Positions 1 to 7,743 of a DNA stretch of 64,000 nucleotides are shown here, piece after piece. Source of the stretch: Thiohalobacter sp. (GTDB taxonomy: Bacteria; Pseudomonadota; Gammaproteobacteria; Thiohalobacterales; Thiohalobacteraceae); assembly GCF_027000115.1 (NCBI RefSeq), contig NZ_JALTON010000017.1, positions 1 to 64,000 on the forward strand. Reading direction: 5' to 3'. Each line of letters opens with the position of its first letter. Positions within the stretch are counted from its first letter, which is position 1. Made by a program: the position numbers and the translations under genes. The notes under the pieces were generated by a model. The model saw nothing but the letters and a program-made list of their open reading frames with translations. It did not search any database and had not been told where the DNA came from.

Positions 1-33
1 ACCGTGGACGGTTAATCGGGCATTTTTATGGCT

Positions 34-103
34 GTTCATTCGGGGTCCTCGAAGCATTGGTTTGGGTCGCACCTCCAATTCTCCGGGTAAACCCCGAGTG
101 AAC
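34..103. other. Large stem-loop, candidate structured RNA
   Basis: Positions 34-45 and 92-103 pair over 12 base pairs with a single G-U. The 46-base interior holds a nested hairpin (ATTGG near 56-60 with CCAAT near 75-80). No protein gene is convincing in 1-257. The structure could belong to an RNA running off the window on either strand. I do not recognise an Rfam family; the GEMM c-di-GMP riboswitch was considered and does not fit well. Confidence 0.35.
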
Positions 104-198
104 AACCTACTGGAAGATCACAGCTAGCCCGCATATTGCACCAGGAGTTTACGGCCGCTTTGCAGTGCCGGGCGACCCTGCTACCATTCCCTTGGAGG

Positions 199-218
199 AG
201 TGCCGGTTTTCCGGCGCT
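199..218. promoter_or_regulatory. 8-bp hairpin with UUUU loop in the leader of the ATPase gene
   Basis: Positions 199-206 pair with 211-218 around a four-base T loop, about 40 bases before the start codon at 258. It may be a leader structure of the downstream gene, or a terminator of a minus-strand transcript, although no clear T tract follows. Confidence 0.3.
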
Positions 219-257
219 TGAAACGAAAAACCACGGGGAATCATAGAGAACAAGCGC

Positions 258-2066
258 ATGCCCCGGATTCTGAGCATCACCAGCGGCAAGGGCGGTGTAG
301 GCAAGACCACGCTCAGCGTCAATCTGGCGCTGGCGCTGGCCGCCCGCGGCAGGCGGGTGTGCCTGTTCGACGCCGATCTCGGACTGGCCAACGCCAACAT
401 CCTGCTGGACCTGAAGCCCGAGCAGACGCTGGAGCAGGTGCTTGAGGGGGCATGCCGGCTGGCCGATATCATCCTCCCCGCGCGTCAGGGCCTGGACGTG
501 GTGCCGGGGGCCTCCGGGGTGGAAGCGCTGGCGAATCTCGAACCTCTGCTGCTGGCCGACCTGCAGGCCCAGTTCGCCGCGCTGGACGACTACGACTACG
601 TGATCTTCGACACCGCCTCCGGCATCGGCCACGGCGTGATGCAGCTGGTGCTGGCCTCACCGGAGGTGCTTGTGGCCCTGTCCCCGGAGCCGACTTCGCT
701 GACCGACGCCTACGCGCTGGTCAAGCTGTTGCGCCAGCACCGCCACCGGGGCCGGTTGGACGTGGTGGTGAACATGGCGCGTACCCGTGCGCTGGGGCGG
801 CATACCTTCGACAAGTTCCGGGAAGTCGCGCGGGTCTACCTGCAGATGGAGCTGGAGCTGCTGGGCACCGTGCCCCATGACAAGCGGGTCCCGGAGGCCA
901 TCCGGGCGCGGCGTGCAGTGGTGGAAAGCGAACCGGAGGGGCCGGCGAGCCGGGCGATGCAGGGGCTGGCCGAGGCCCTGGAGGCCCGTGCCGACGAGAT
1001 CCCCGGTACCGACATGGCCGAGTTCTTCTGGCGTTACACCAATGTGCCGGTGCCCGTGCTGGATGCCGGGCCGGCCGTCGATGGCCGACCGGCGAAAGCG
1101 GCTGCGAACGCGCGAAGGCCTGTTCACGCCGAAGCGGGGCCCGAGGCCGAAGCGGGATCCGAGAACCAAGCGGGACCCGAGGCCGGGCCGGTCGTGGATG
1201 CCGTGCATGCGCGGCTGGATACCATTGCCGCGGCCGTCGAAGCCCTGCGCGCGGAAGTGGCGGCGCTTCGACAGGACCGTGCCACGGACACGGAGCCCGC
1301 GCCCGAAGCCGAGCCCCTTGTGGAGCCTGCCCTGTCAACTGACACGGCCGCCAGTCCCGGTTCCGGGCATACAGCCGAAGCAGCGAGCCTGGACGATGCC
1401 CTGCCGCCACCGGTCGAACGCCGTGCCGGTGGCTCGTGGGGTCCGGGACATTCGCGTGCCGTGCGCGGTGACCGCCGCGCCACGCCCATCGACAGCGTCC
1501 AGTTGCGGCGGGTGCTGGGGCGTTTGCTGACCCGCGCGGTGGCAGAGGGCAGGACCGACCGGCCATTGCGGGTCGATTCCGGCACCGAGAGGGTCGCCGA
1601 TGGCAATCGCTGCCGGTTGCTTCCGGGGCGCTATTCCCGCATCAGCCTGCACCTGGATGGGCATCCGGCGCCGGATACCTTTGTCGAAGAGGTCTTCGAG
1701 GCGTGTGACATCACCGGCTGCAAGGTGCATGCGCTGGGTGGGGATGCGCGCTACTGGCTCACCGCGGCGCGCGACGGCGGGATTCTGCTGGAAACGCCGG
1801 CCGGCGGAGAAACCCGCCTGCATGTCTACCTGCCGATGGGGCAGGATGCGGCGGCATTGCCGGACGCAAACGATTCGGAACGGGTCGAGGTCCCGCTGGC
1901 CGTCAAGAGGCCGCAAAGCCTCCGCGAGCGGCTGGCGGAACGTCTGGAGAAGGCGTCGGCCGGTGACGGGGTCGATTTCTACCGCCTGCGCCGGGAAGGG
2001 CCGCCGGTGCTGTTTGCCGTCAGCCGCGAAGCAACCGCAGCGCCGGGACGCCAGTCCCGGCCCTGA
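258..2066 (+). CDS. FleN/FlhG-like MinD/ParA-family ATPase with unknown C-terminal domain
   Basis: A 602-residue protein. Residues 1 to about 255 are a MinD/ParA-type ATPase: deviant Walker A GKGGVGKTT (10-18), DADLG around 38-42 and Walker B YVIFDTA (114-120). The wording SPEPTSLTDAYALVKLL is typical of the flagellar-number regulator FleN/FlhG. A low-complexity Ala/Glu/Pro linker (about 270-410) follows, then a compact C-terminal region of roughly 180 residues that I do not recognise. FleN is normally under 300 residues, so this protein is about twice that length. No flagellar or chemotaxis gene is nearby, so a flagellar role is not supported. It may act in polar localisation or another membrane-positioning job. 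It converges with ppiC across a 36-base gap. Confidence 0.8.
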   Translation: MPRILSITSGKGGVGKTTLSVNLALALAARGRRVCLFDADLGLANANILLDLKPEQTLEQVLEGACRLADIILPARQGLDVVPGASGVEALANLEPLLLADLQAQFAALDDYDYVIFDTASGIGHGVMQLVLASPEVLVALSPEPTSLTDAYALVKLLRQHRHRGRLDVVVNMARTRALGRHTFDKFREVARVYLQMELELLGTVPHDKRVPEAIRARRAVVESEPEGPASRAMQGLAEALEARADEIPGTDMAEFFWRYTNVPVPVLDAGPAVDGRPAKAAANARRPVHAEAGPEAEAGSENQAGPEAGPVVDAVHARLDTIAAAVEALRAEVAALRQDRATDTEPAPEAEPLVEPALSTDTAASPGSGHTAEAASLDDALPPPVERRAGGSWGPGHSRAVRGDRRATPIDSVQLRRVLGRLLTRAVAEGRTDRPLRVDSGTERVADGNRCRLLPGRYSRISLHLDGHPAPDTFVEEVFEACDITGCKVHALGGDARYWLTAARDGGILLETPAGGETRLHVYLPMGQDAAALPDANDSERVEVPLAVKRPQSLRERLAERLEKASAGDGVDFYRLRREGPPVLFAVSREATAAPGRQSRP

Positions 2067-2102
2067 TGCGCGGGCCCGGCGGCCGCCAGGCCCGCCTGTA
2101 CA

Positions 2103-2912
2103 TCACTTGATTTCGATCTTCGCCTTGTCACGCAACCCCTTGAGAAAGGCATCGATGCGCGCATTCTGCAGGCGCGCCTGCAGCTCCGGCTTCAGGGACT
2201 CGAAGTCGGGCGGCGGCACCTCGCGCATGTCCTCGAGCAGGATGACGTGCCAGCCAAACTGCGTCTTCACCGGTGCGCGGCTGAATTCACCCTTCTTCAG
2301 CTTCTGCACCGCGGTACCGAATTCCGGCACCATCTGATCGGGACTGAACCAGCCGAGATCGCCACCGTTCTTGCCAGTGGGGCCGGTGGATTTGCGCTTC
2401 GCCAGTTCCGCGAAGTCGGCACCCTTCTCCAGCTCGGCGATGATGGCCTTTGCTTCCTCCTCGCTCTTCACCAGGATGTGGCGGGCCTTGTATTCCTTGC
2501 CCGGGTGGGCAGCCTTGCGTTTTTCGTAGGCGGCCTTGAGATCGGCCTCGGTCACCGGGTTCTGTTCGAGGTATTCGCGCATGCCCAGGCTCACCAGCAC
2601 GCCGCGCCGGTGCCAGTCCAGCTCGCGCTTGACCTCGGGTCGCTGGTCGAGCTTCTTGCGCTCGGCGTCCTGCAGCATCAGTTCCACGTTGATGAGTTCC
2701 TGGAGCGCGGTCTGCTCGTCGATTTCATGTCCGTGACCCTGGTGGCTGCGCCGCGCACGCTGGGCACGGTAGACGTCCAGCATTTCCTGGGTGATGGGCT
2801 TGCCGTTCACCAGGGCACGGACCTTGTCGCCCTCGGCGGCATGCAGGGGGGTGGCGAGGGCCGTGGTGAATACCAGGGCCAGGGTGGCGGCCAGATATAG
2901 GGGTGCTTTCAT
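2103..2912 (-). CDS. Periplasmic PpiC-type (parvulin) peptidylprolyl isomerase
   Basis: 269 residues with a clear signal peptide (Lys near the start, hydrophobic stretch, Ala-rich cleavage zone near residue 25). A SurA/PrsA-like N-terminal helical region follows (about 30-130, with VNGKPIT and ELINVELMLQDAERK), then a parvulin domain (about 140-232, ARHILV, GGDLGWF and FGWHVILLED). The likely job is proline isomerisation and chaperoning of exported proteins. It is the last gene of the leftward run yciB-yciI-bolA-ppiC, 45 bases after bolA. One parvulin domain and the short length separate it from SurA, which has two. Confidence 0.88.
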   Translation of the reverse strand: MKAPLYLAATLALVFTTALATPLHAAEGDKVRALVNGKPITQEMLDVYRAQRARRSHQGHGHEIDEQTALQELINVELMLQDAERKKLDQRPEVKRELDWHRRGVLVSLGMREYLEQNPVTEADLKAAYEKRKAAHPGKEYKARHILVKSEEEAKAIIAELEKGADFAELAKRKSTGPTGKNGGDLGWFSPDQMVPEFGTAVQKLKKGEFSRAPVKTQFGWHVILLEDMREVPPPDFESLKPELQARLQNARIDAFLKGLRDKAKIEIK

Positions 2913-2957
2913 GGATCTTCCTTGTTTCGGTAAGGATTGGGAACCGTGCCTCCGGCC

Positions 2958-3230
2958 TCAGGTTTCGTCGGGGGTACGGGCGTCGATGCTCAGGGCATGG
3001 ATTTCGGTCTGCATGGCATCTCCCAGTGCCTCGAACACCATGCGGTGGCGCTGAACGGGCGTCTTGCCGGCAAAGGCCGTGCTGACGATGCGCACGATGA
3101 AATGGCCGCCGCCACCGCGCGCGCCGGCATGGCCCGCATGTTTGGCGGTGTCGTCCTGAATGTCGATGGATTCCGGGGCCAGCGCGGCCTGCAGCCGTTC
3201 CCGGATCATGTTGACGCGTGTTTCGCTCAC
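2958..3230 (-). CDS. bolA: BolA family protein
   Basis: 90 residues. The BolA fold is visible from the pattern [27 protein letters not shown] and IHALSI. BolA proteins pair with monothiol glutaredoxins in iron-sulfur handling and influence cell shape and stress responses. The start is GTG at 3230, sharing GTGA with the stop of the upstream yciI-like gene, which implies translational coupling. The second helix is preceded by a His-rich [14 protein letters not shown] stretch typical of the family. Whether this is BolA itself or a YrbA/IbaG paralogue is uncertain; the order next to yciI and yciB favours BolA as seen in many betaproteobacteria and gammaproteobacteria. Confidence 0.85.
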   Translation of the reverse strand: MSETRVNMIRERLQAALAPESIDIQDDTAKHAGHAGARGGGGHFIVRIVSTAFAGKTPVQRHRMVFEALGDAMQTEIHALSIDARTPDET

Positions 3231-3529
3231 TTCGGAAATACCTTGCGGAAGGGTTTGACTTCGGTGGACTGGTAGACGCCCGCGGCCCGGTAAGGGTCGG
3301 CATCGGCCCAGACGCGCGCCGCCTCCAGGGAATCGAATTCCGCTACCACCAGGCTGCCGGTGAATCCGGCCGGGCCCGGATCTTCGGCGTCGATGGCCGG
3401 GTGAGGGCCGGCCAGCAGCAGGCGTCCCTCTGCCTGCAGGGCCTCCAGCCGTGCCAGATGTGCGGGCCGGGCCTCCAGGCGTCGGTCCAGGCTGTCCGGC
3501 CGGTCACGCGAGATGATGGCGTAGAGCAT
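3227..3529 (-). CDS. YciI-like protein
   Basis: 100 residues, starting at the ATG at 3529. It matches the YciI family by MLYAIISRD at the N terminus, the [19 protein letters not shown] core with its conserved His, and the central [21 protein letters not shown] segment. The family has a ferredoxin-like fold related to muconolactone isomerase and is thought to be enzymatic, but the substrate is unknown. It starts two bases after the yciB-like gene ends and overlaps bolA by four bases, so the three genes are almost certainly one transcript. Confidence 0.85.
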   Translation of the reverse strand: MLYAIISRDRPDSLDRRLEARPAHLARLEALQAEGRLLLAGPHPAIDAEDPGPAGFTGSLVVAEFDSLEAARVWADADPYRAAGVYQSTEVKPFRKVFPK

Positions 3530-3531
3530 GT

Positions 3532-4089
3532 TCAGGCTTCTTCCTCGGGTGCGGCCGTCGCCTTCTGCTCGGCAACGCGCGCCAGATACAAGCCCTGCGC
3601 CAGGATGAACAGCAGGGTCAGTCCCAGACTGCCGAACAGCTTGAAGTTGACCCAGGTATTCTCGGAGAAGCTGTAGGCGACATAGAGGTTGAGGGCGCCC
3701 ATGGCGATGAAGAACAGTGACCAGGCGTAGTTGAGCCGCGTCCAGACGGCCGTAGGCGCGGCCAGTGCCTGCCCCATCATGCGCTCGGTGAAATTGGCGC
3801 GGCCGATGAACTGGCTGCCCAGAAAGCCCAATCCGAACAGCCAGTAGGCCACGGTGGGCTTCCACTTGATGAAGGTCGGATCATGTAACAGCAGGGTGGC
3901 GCCACCGAACAGCACGATGATGGCCAGGGTCAGCAGATGGGCCTTTTCCACGCGCCGGAAGCGCAGCCAGAAACCGGCGATCAGCACGGCGGTAGCGACG
4001 ATGGCGGTGGCGGTCGCCGGGTAGATGCCATACAGCTTGTAGACGATGAAGAACAGCAGTATGGGCAGAAAGTCGAAAAAGAGACGCAT
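3532..4089 (-). CDS. yciB: YciB/IspZ family inner-membrane septation protein
   Basis: 185 residues with about five hydrophobic segments (8-23, 29-41, 53-67, 81-95, 121-140, 150-170). It opens with [14 protein letters not shown] and carries [18 protein letters not shown] and the NFTERMMG motif, all hallmarks of YciB (intracellular septation protein A). In E. coli YciB interacts with division and elongation proteins and affects envelope integrity. It is the first gene of the leftward operon with yciI, bolA and ppiC. The promoter should lie in the 113-base gap shared with the divergent phosphoesterase gene. Confidence 0.92.
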   Translation of the reverse strand: MRLFFDFLPILLFFIVYKLYGIYPATATAIVATAVLIAGFWLRFRRVEKAHLLTLAIIVLFGGATLLLHDPTFIKWKPTVAYWLFGLGFLGSQFIGRANFTERMMGQALAAPTAVWTRLNYAWSLFFIAMGALNLYVAYSFSENTWVNFKLFGSLGLTLLFILAQGLYLARVAEQKATAAPEEEA

Positions 4090-4190
4090 ACGGTCCTGTT
4101 GACAGTGTTGGTTCCGGAACCGGAAGTTTACCCGATCCCGGCCGGGCCTGCCCCTGCGGCGAGCAGGGACATCGGGGCAGGCGAGTGGGT

Positions 4191-4196
4191 TACAAT
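4191..4196 (+). promoter_or_regulatory. Candidate -10 box TACAAT just before the phosphoesterase start
   Basis: TACAAT ends seven bases before the ATG at 4203, so a transcript starting at the usual distance would begin at or next to the start codon. No good -35 hexamer is visible 16-18 bases upstream. Read only from the sequence. Confidence 0.3.
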
Positions 4197-4202
4197 GGCC
4201 GG

Positions 4203-5042
4203 ATGCCTCGAACTCACGATCTGCATACCCATTCCACGGCGTCGGACGGCAGCCTGGCGCCTGCCGAACTGGTCCGGCGTGCGGCAGCGGCCGGCGTCGA
4301 GGTCCTCGCCCTGACTGACCACGACACCCTGGATGGAGTTCCCGAGGCCCAGGTCGCCGCAGACGCGGCCGGCATCGAGCTGGTCCCCGGGGTGGAGATC
4401 TCGGTGAGCTGGCAGGGGCACACCATCCACGTGCTCGGCCTGGGCGTCGATCCGGGCACGCCGGCGCTGCGCCAGGGACTGGCCGGGCTGCTGGCCTTTC
4501 GCGACTGGCGTGCCGAGGAGATCGGTCGCCGGCTGGGCAGGGCCGGCATCGACGGCGCCTTCGAGGCGGCACGGGCGCGGGCGCAGGGCCGCATCGTCAG
4601 CCGCACCCACTTTGCCCACTTCCTGGTCGAGGCGGGGCATGCCCGCGACCTGCGCCAGGTGTTCAAGCGCTATCTGGTACAGGGCCGTCCCGGCCATGTG
4701 CCCGGCCGCTGGGCCGAGATGGAGACGGCCGTGGGCTGGATCCGCGAGGCAGGCGGGGTGGCGGTGATCGCCCATCCGGCGCGTTACCGGCTGACGGCCA
4801 CCCGCCTGCGCCGCCTGATCGGCGAATTCCGCGAATGCGGCGGCGAGGGGCTGGAGGTGGTGTCCGGCAGCCACTCGCCTGCAGAGGTGAGCCACATGGC
4901 CGGCGTCGCGCGCCGCGAAGGCCTGCTGGCGTCCTGCGGGTCGGACTACCACGGCCCCGAGCACCCTTGGGTCGAACTCGGCCGGCTGGCGTCCCTGCCG
5001 GAGGACTGCACGCCGGTCTGGACCGCCTGGGCCGCGGCCTGA
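4203..5042 (+). CDS. PHP-domain phosphoesterase, RNase AM (YciV/TrpH) type
   Basis: 279 residues from the ATG at 4203. The PHP metal-site motifs are all present: HDLHTHSTASDG near the N terminus, LALTDHDTLDG, a Glu-containing LVPGVEIS segment, VAVIAHPARY, and CGSDYHGPEH near the C terminus. E. coli YciV (RNase AM) is a 5'-3' exonuclease that trims rRNA 5' ends and acts on short RNAs and 3',5'-pAp. Its place beside a yciO-like gene matches the E. coli trpH-yciO neighbourhood. An in-frame GTG at 4185 exists, but it would add residues outside the family, and it overlaps the candidate -10 box. Confidence 0.9.
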   Translation: MPRTHDLHTHSTASDGSLAPAELVRRAAAAGVEVLALTDHDTLDGVPEAQVAADAAGIELVPGVEISVSWQGHTIHVLGLGVDPGTPALRQGLAGLLAFRDWRAEEIGRRLGRAGIDGAFEAARARAQGRIVSRTHFAHFLVEAGHARDLRQVFKRYLVQGRPGHVPGRWAEMETAVGWIREAGGVAVIAHPARYRLTATRLRRLIGEFRECGGEGLEVVSGSHSPAEVSHMAGVARREGLLASCGSDYHGPEHPWVELGRLASLPEDCTPVWTAWAAA

Positions 5043-5055
5043 TCGGGCATCGGTC

Positions 5056-5676
5056 ATGAGCCAGTTCTTCGAGATCCATCCCGACAATCCCCAGCCGCGG
5101 CTGATCGGGCGTGCCGTCGACCTGCTGCGCGCGGGCGAGGTGATCGCCTATCCCACCGATTCCAGCTACGCGCTCGGCTGCACGCTGGGCAACAAGGCAG
5201 GGATGGAGCGCATCCGTCGCATCCGCCAGCTCGACGATCGCCACAACTTCACCCTGGTGTGCCGCGACCTGTCCGAGATCGCCAACTACGCGCGCATCGA
5301 CAACAGCGCGTTCCGGTTGCTCAAGGCCTATACGCCCGGGCCCTTCACCTTCATCTTCAAGGCCACCCACGAGGTGCCGCGGCGGCTGCAGCATCCGAAG
5401 CGCAAGACCATCGGCATTCGTATACCCGACCATCGCATTGCCCGGGCGCTGCTGGAGATGCTGCGCGAACCGCTCATGAGCAGCACCCTGATCCTGCCGG
5501 GCGAGGACCTGCCCGAGACCGATCCCTGGGAGATCCGCGACAAGCTGGAGCACGAGCTGGGCGCGGTGATCGCCGGCGGTGCCTGCAGCCCGGAGCCGAC
5601 CACGGTGGTCGACATGACCGAGGGCACGCCACGCATTCTGCGTCAGGGCCGCGGTCATATCGAAGGCATCGACTGA
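5056..5676 (+). CDS. yciO: YciO-like Sua5/YrdC family protein
   Basis: 206 residues of the threonylcarbamoyl-AMP synthase fold. Conserved pieces are GEVIAYPTDSSYALGC, IRRIRQLDDRHNFTLVC, LLKAYTPGPFTFI, KTIGIRIPDH and EPTTVVDM. The opening SQFFEIHPDNPQ and the overall length fit the YciO branch rather than TsaC or Sua5. YciO proteins have the TsaC fold, but their physiological role in tRNA t6A formation is unsettled. It follows the phosphoesterase by 13 bases in one apparent operon, as in E. coli. Confidence 0.88.
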   Translation: MSQFFEIHPDNPQPRLIGRAVDLLRAGEVIAYPTDSSYALGCTLGNKAGMERIRRIRQLDDRHNFTLVCRDLSEIANYARIDNSAFRLLKAYTPGPFTFIFKATHEVPRRLQHPKRKTIGIRIPDHRIARALLEMLREPLMSSTLILPGEDLPETDPWEIRDKLEHELGAVIAGGACSPEPTTVVDMTEGTPRILRQGRGHIEGID

Positions 5677-5702
5677 ATCCCCAAGCCACCGACCGGAACC
5701 GA

Positions 5703-5708
5703 TATACT
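5703..5708 (+). promoter_or_regulatory. Candidate -10 box TATACT just before the protease start
   Basis: TATACT lies seven bases before the ATG at 5716. No convincing -35 is visible. The position would again give a transcript with almost no leader. Confidence 0.3.
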
Positions 5709-5715
5709 GACGCCC

Positions 5716-6369
5716 ATGCAGGAACTCTCCACCATCCAGTACATCGCCGTGGCGGCATTGCCGCTGCTGTTCGCCATTACCGTGCACGAGGTTGCCCACG
5801 GCTGGATGGCGCTGCGCTTCGGCGACCGCACCGCCCAGATGCTGGGAAGGCTGACGCTCAACCCGGTGAAGCACATCGATCCGCTGGGCACCATCGTCAT
5901 CCCCGTTCTGCTGATGATGATGGGCGGCTTCATCTTCGGCTGGGCCAAGCCGGTGCCGGTGGACTGGCGCAACCTGCGCAATCCCAAGCGCGACATGGCC
6001 GTCGTGGCGCTGGCCGGACCGCTGGCGAATCTCGCCATGGCGCTGGGCTGGGCCATCGTGGCCAAGATCGGCCTGCTGCTGGTCGACAGCTTTCCCTGGG
6101 CCTCGGTGCCCATGGTGCTGATGGGCAAGATCGGGGTGTTCCTGAATCTGATCCTGATGGTGCTCAACCTGTTGCCCTTGCCACCCCTGGACGGCGGCCG
6201 GGTGCTTGCCGGACTGCTGCCCAACCCGCTCGCGGCTCAGGTCAACCGGATAGAGCCCTACGGCTTCTTCATTCTGCTCGGCCTGCTGGTCACCGGCGTG
6301 CTCGGCATGCTGATCGGGCCGCCGATCCATCTTCTGGAACGGATCATCTACGGGCTGATGGGGCTTTGA
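5716..6369 (+). CDS. Site-2 protease family (M50) membrane metalloprotease
   Basis: 217 residues, largely hydrophobic, with about six membrane segments. The zinc-binding HEVAH lies at residues 24-28 in the first membrane helix, and the second active-site motif, PLPPLDGGRVL, is near residue 155. This is the short S2P type without a PDZ domain (YwhC/Rip-like), not RseP. The physiological substrate is unknown. It lies between yciO and trpS, an arrangement seen often in gammaproteobacteria. The next gene starts 47 bases on with its own strong ribosome site. Confidence 0.9.
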   Translation: MQELSTIQYIAVAALPLLFAITVHEVAHGWMALRFGDRTAQMLGRLTLNPVKHIDPLGTIVIPVLLMMMGGFIFGWAKPVPVDWRNLRNPKRDMAVVALAGPLANLAMALGWAIVAKIGLLLVDSFPWASVPMVLMGKIGVFLNLILMVLNLLPLPPLDGGRVLAGLLPNPLAAQVNRIEPYGFFILLGLLVTGVLGMLIGPPIHLLERIIYGLMGL

Positions 6370-6416
6370 TGCGGTAGAATGCCCTGCCATACGACGAACA
6401 GGGGAGGAGAAACACG

Positions 6417-7634
6417 TTGAACAGTACGGTGCCGACCAACGGCCGCGTCCTGTCGGGCATGCGGCCGACGGGGCAACTGCATCTGGGGCACTATCATGGG
6501 GTCCTCAAGAACTGGCTGCGGTTGCAGCACGAATACGACTGTTTCTTCTTCGTCGCCGACTGGCATGCGCTGACCACCCATTACGAGGATTCCCGCGACA
6601 TCGTTGCCCATACCTGGGACATGGTGATCGACTGGCTGGCGGCGGGCGTCAACCCGGGTGCGGCCAAGCTGTTCATCCAGTCCCGCGTGCCCGAACACGC
6701 GGAACTGCATCTGTTGCTGTCCATGATTACTCCCCTGGGCTGGCTGGAGCGGGTACCCACCTACAAGGATCAGCAGGAGCAGCTCAAGGAACGCGATCTC
6801 GCTACCTACGGCTTCCTTGGTTACCCGTTGCTGCAAAGCGCCGACATCCTCATCTACCGTGCGACCGGCGTTCCGGTCGGGGAGGACCAGGTTGCCCACG
6901 TCGAACTGACCCGGGAGGTCGCCCGCCGCTTCAACCATCTTTATGGGCGGGAGCCCGGATTCGAGGAAAAGGCCGAGCAGGCCATCCGCAAGATGGGCAA
7001 GAAGAATGCTCGTCTTTACAATGAATTGCGTCGAAAATATCAGGAGAAGGGTGACCATGAGGCGCTGGCCGTCGCGCGCGCCCTGCTGGAGGACCAGCAG
7101 AACCTGTCGCTCGGCGACCGGGAGCGCCTGTTCGGTTACCTTGAGGGCAGCGGGCGCATCATCCTGCCCGAGCCCCAGGCCCTGCTGACCCCGGCCTCGA
7201 AGATGCCGGGGCTGGACGGACAGAAGATGTCCAAGTCCTATGGTAACACCATCTCGCTGCGCGAGGAACCCGACTCGGTGGCGCAGAAGCTGCGCACCAT
7301 GCCCACCGATCCGGCGCGCGTGCGACGCAGCGATCCGGGCGACCCCGACAAGTGCCCGGTGTGGCAACTGCACCAGGTCTACTCCGACGAGGCGCGTCAG
7401 GCCTGGGTACGCGAGGGCTGCACCTCCGCGGGCATCGGTTGCCTGGACTGCAAGCAGCCCATCATCGAGGCCGTGCAGGCGGAGCTGAAGCCCATCCGCG
7501 AGCGTGCGCGGGAGTATGTGGACAATCCGGCGCTGGTGCGCACCATCATCGAGGAGGGTTGCGAGGAGGCACGCGATGTGGCGCGTGAGACCTTGCAGGA
7601 AGTTCGTGCCGTAATGGGTCTGAGTTACAAGTGA
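6417..7634 (+). CDS. trpS: Tryptophanyl-tRNA synthetase, long form
   Basis: 405 residues. Class I synthetase motifs are PTGQLHLGHYHG near the N terminus (HIGH equivalent) and KMSKSYGN near residue 275. The start is TTG at 6417, supported by a very strong ribosome site (AGGGGAGGAG) nine bases upstream and by the N-terminal fit. Many TrpS enzymes are about 330 residues; this one carries an inserted Lys/Glu-rich segment (about 180-255) before the KMSKS loop, as in some other gammaproteobacteria. Cys residues in the C-terminal part (CPVWQLHQVY, GCTSAGIGCLDCKQPI) may bind a metal, which is inferred. A candidate -10 TAGAAT is at 6375-6380. Confidence 0.95.
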   Translation: MNSTVPTNGRVLSGMRPTGQLHLGHYHGVLKNWLRLQHEYDCFFFVADWHALTTHYEDSRDIVAHTWDMVIDWLAAGVNPGAAKLFIQSRVPEHAELHLLLSMITPLGWLERVPTYKDQQEQLKERDLATYGFLGYPLLQSADILIYRATGVPVGEDQVAHVELTREVARRFNHLYGREPGFEEKAEQAIRKMGKKNARLYNELRRKYQEKGDHEALAVARALLEDQQNLSLGDRERLFGYLEGSGRIILPEPQALLTPASKMPGLDGQKMSKSYGNTISLREEPDSVAQKLRTMPTDPARVRRSDPGDPDKCPVWQLHQVYSDEARQAWVREGCTSAGIGCLDCKQPIIEAVQAELKPIRERAREYVDNPALVRTIIEEGCEEARDVARETLQEVRAVMGLSYK

Positions 7635-7703
7635 TTTTACATTTGGATCCTGATGCCGCAGAGCCCGGCCCCGGAATGCCGCCCGATGTCGCCGCGATTC
7701 GGG

Positions 7704-7709
7704 TACAAT
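7704..7709 (+). promoter_or_regulatory. Candidate -10 box TACAAT upstream of scpA
   Basis: TACAAT at 7704-7709, 34 bases before the scpA ATG, in the 109-base gap after trpS. No clear -35. Seen directly; activity inferred. Confidence 0.3.
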
Positions 7710-7743
7710 CGCTGCAACACCCGCTTTCGGCTGCAGCAGTTCG

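Noticed and set aside
30-180. c-di-GMP (GEMM) riboswitch
   Set aside because: Words such as GCAAAGC occur on the minus strand, but the GNRA tetraloop and its receptor, the spacing and the surrounding stems do not fit the consensus.
36-632. Minus-strand frame of 198 codons at the left edge
   Set aside because: It crosses the start of the FleN-like gene, and its second half depends on the structured non-coding region; no domain.
4663-6390. Long minus-strand frame of 575 codons
   Set aside because: It runs antisense to three clear genes (phosphoesterase, yciO, site-2 protease), its composition is that of a high-GC shadow, and it matches no family.
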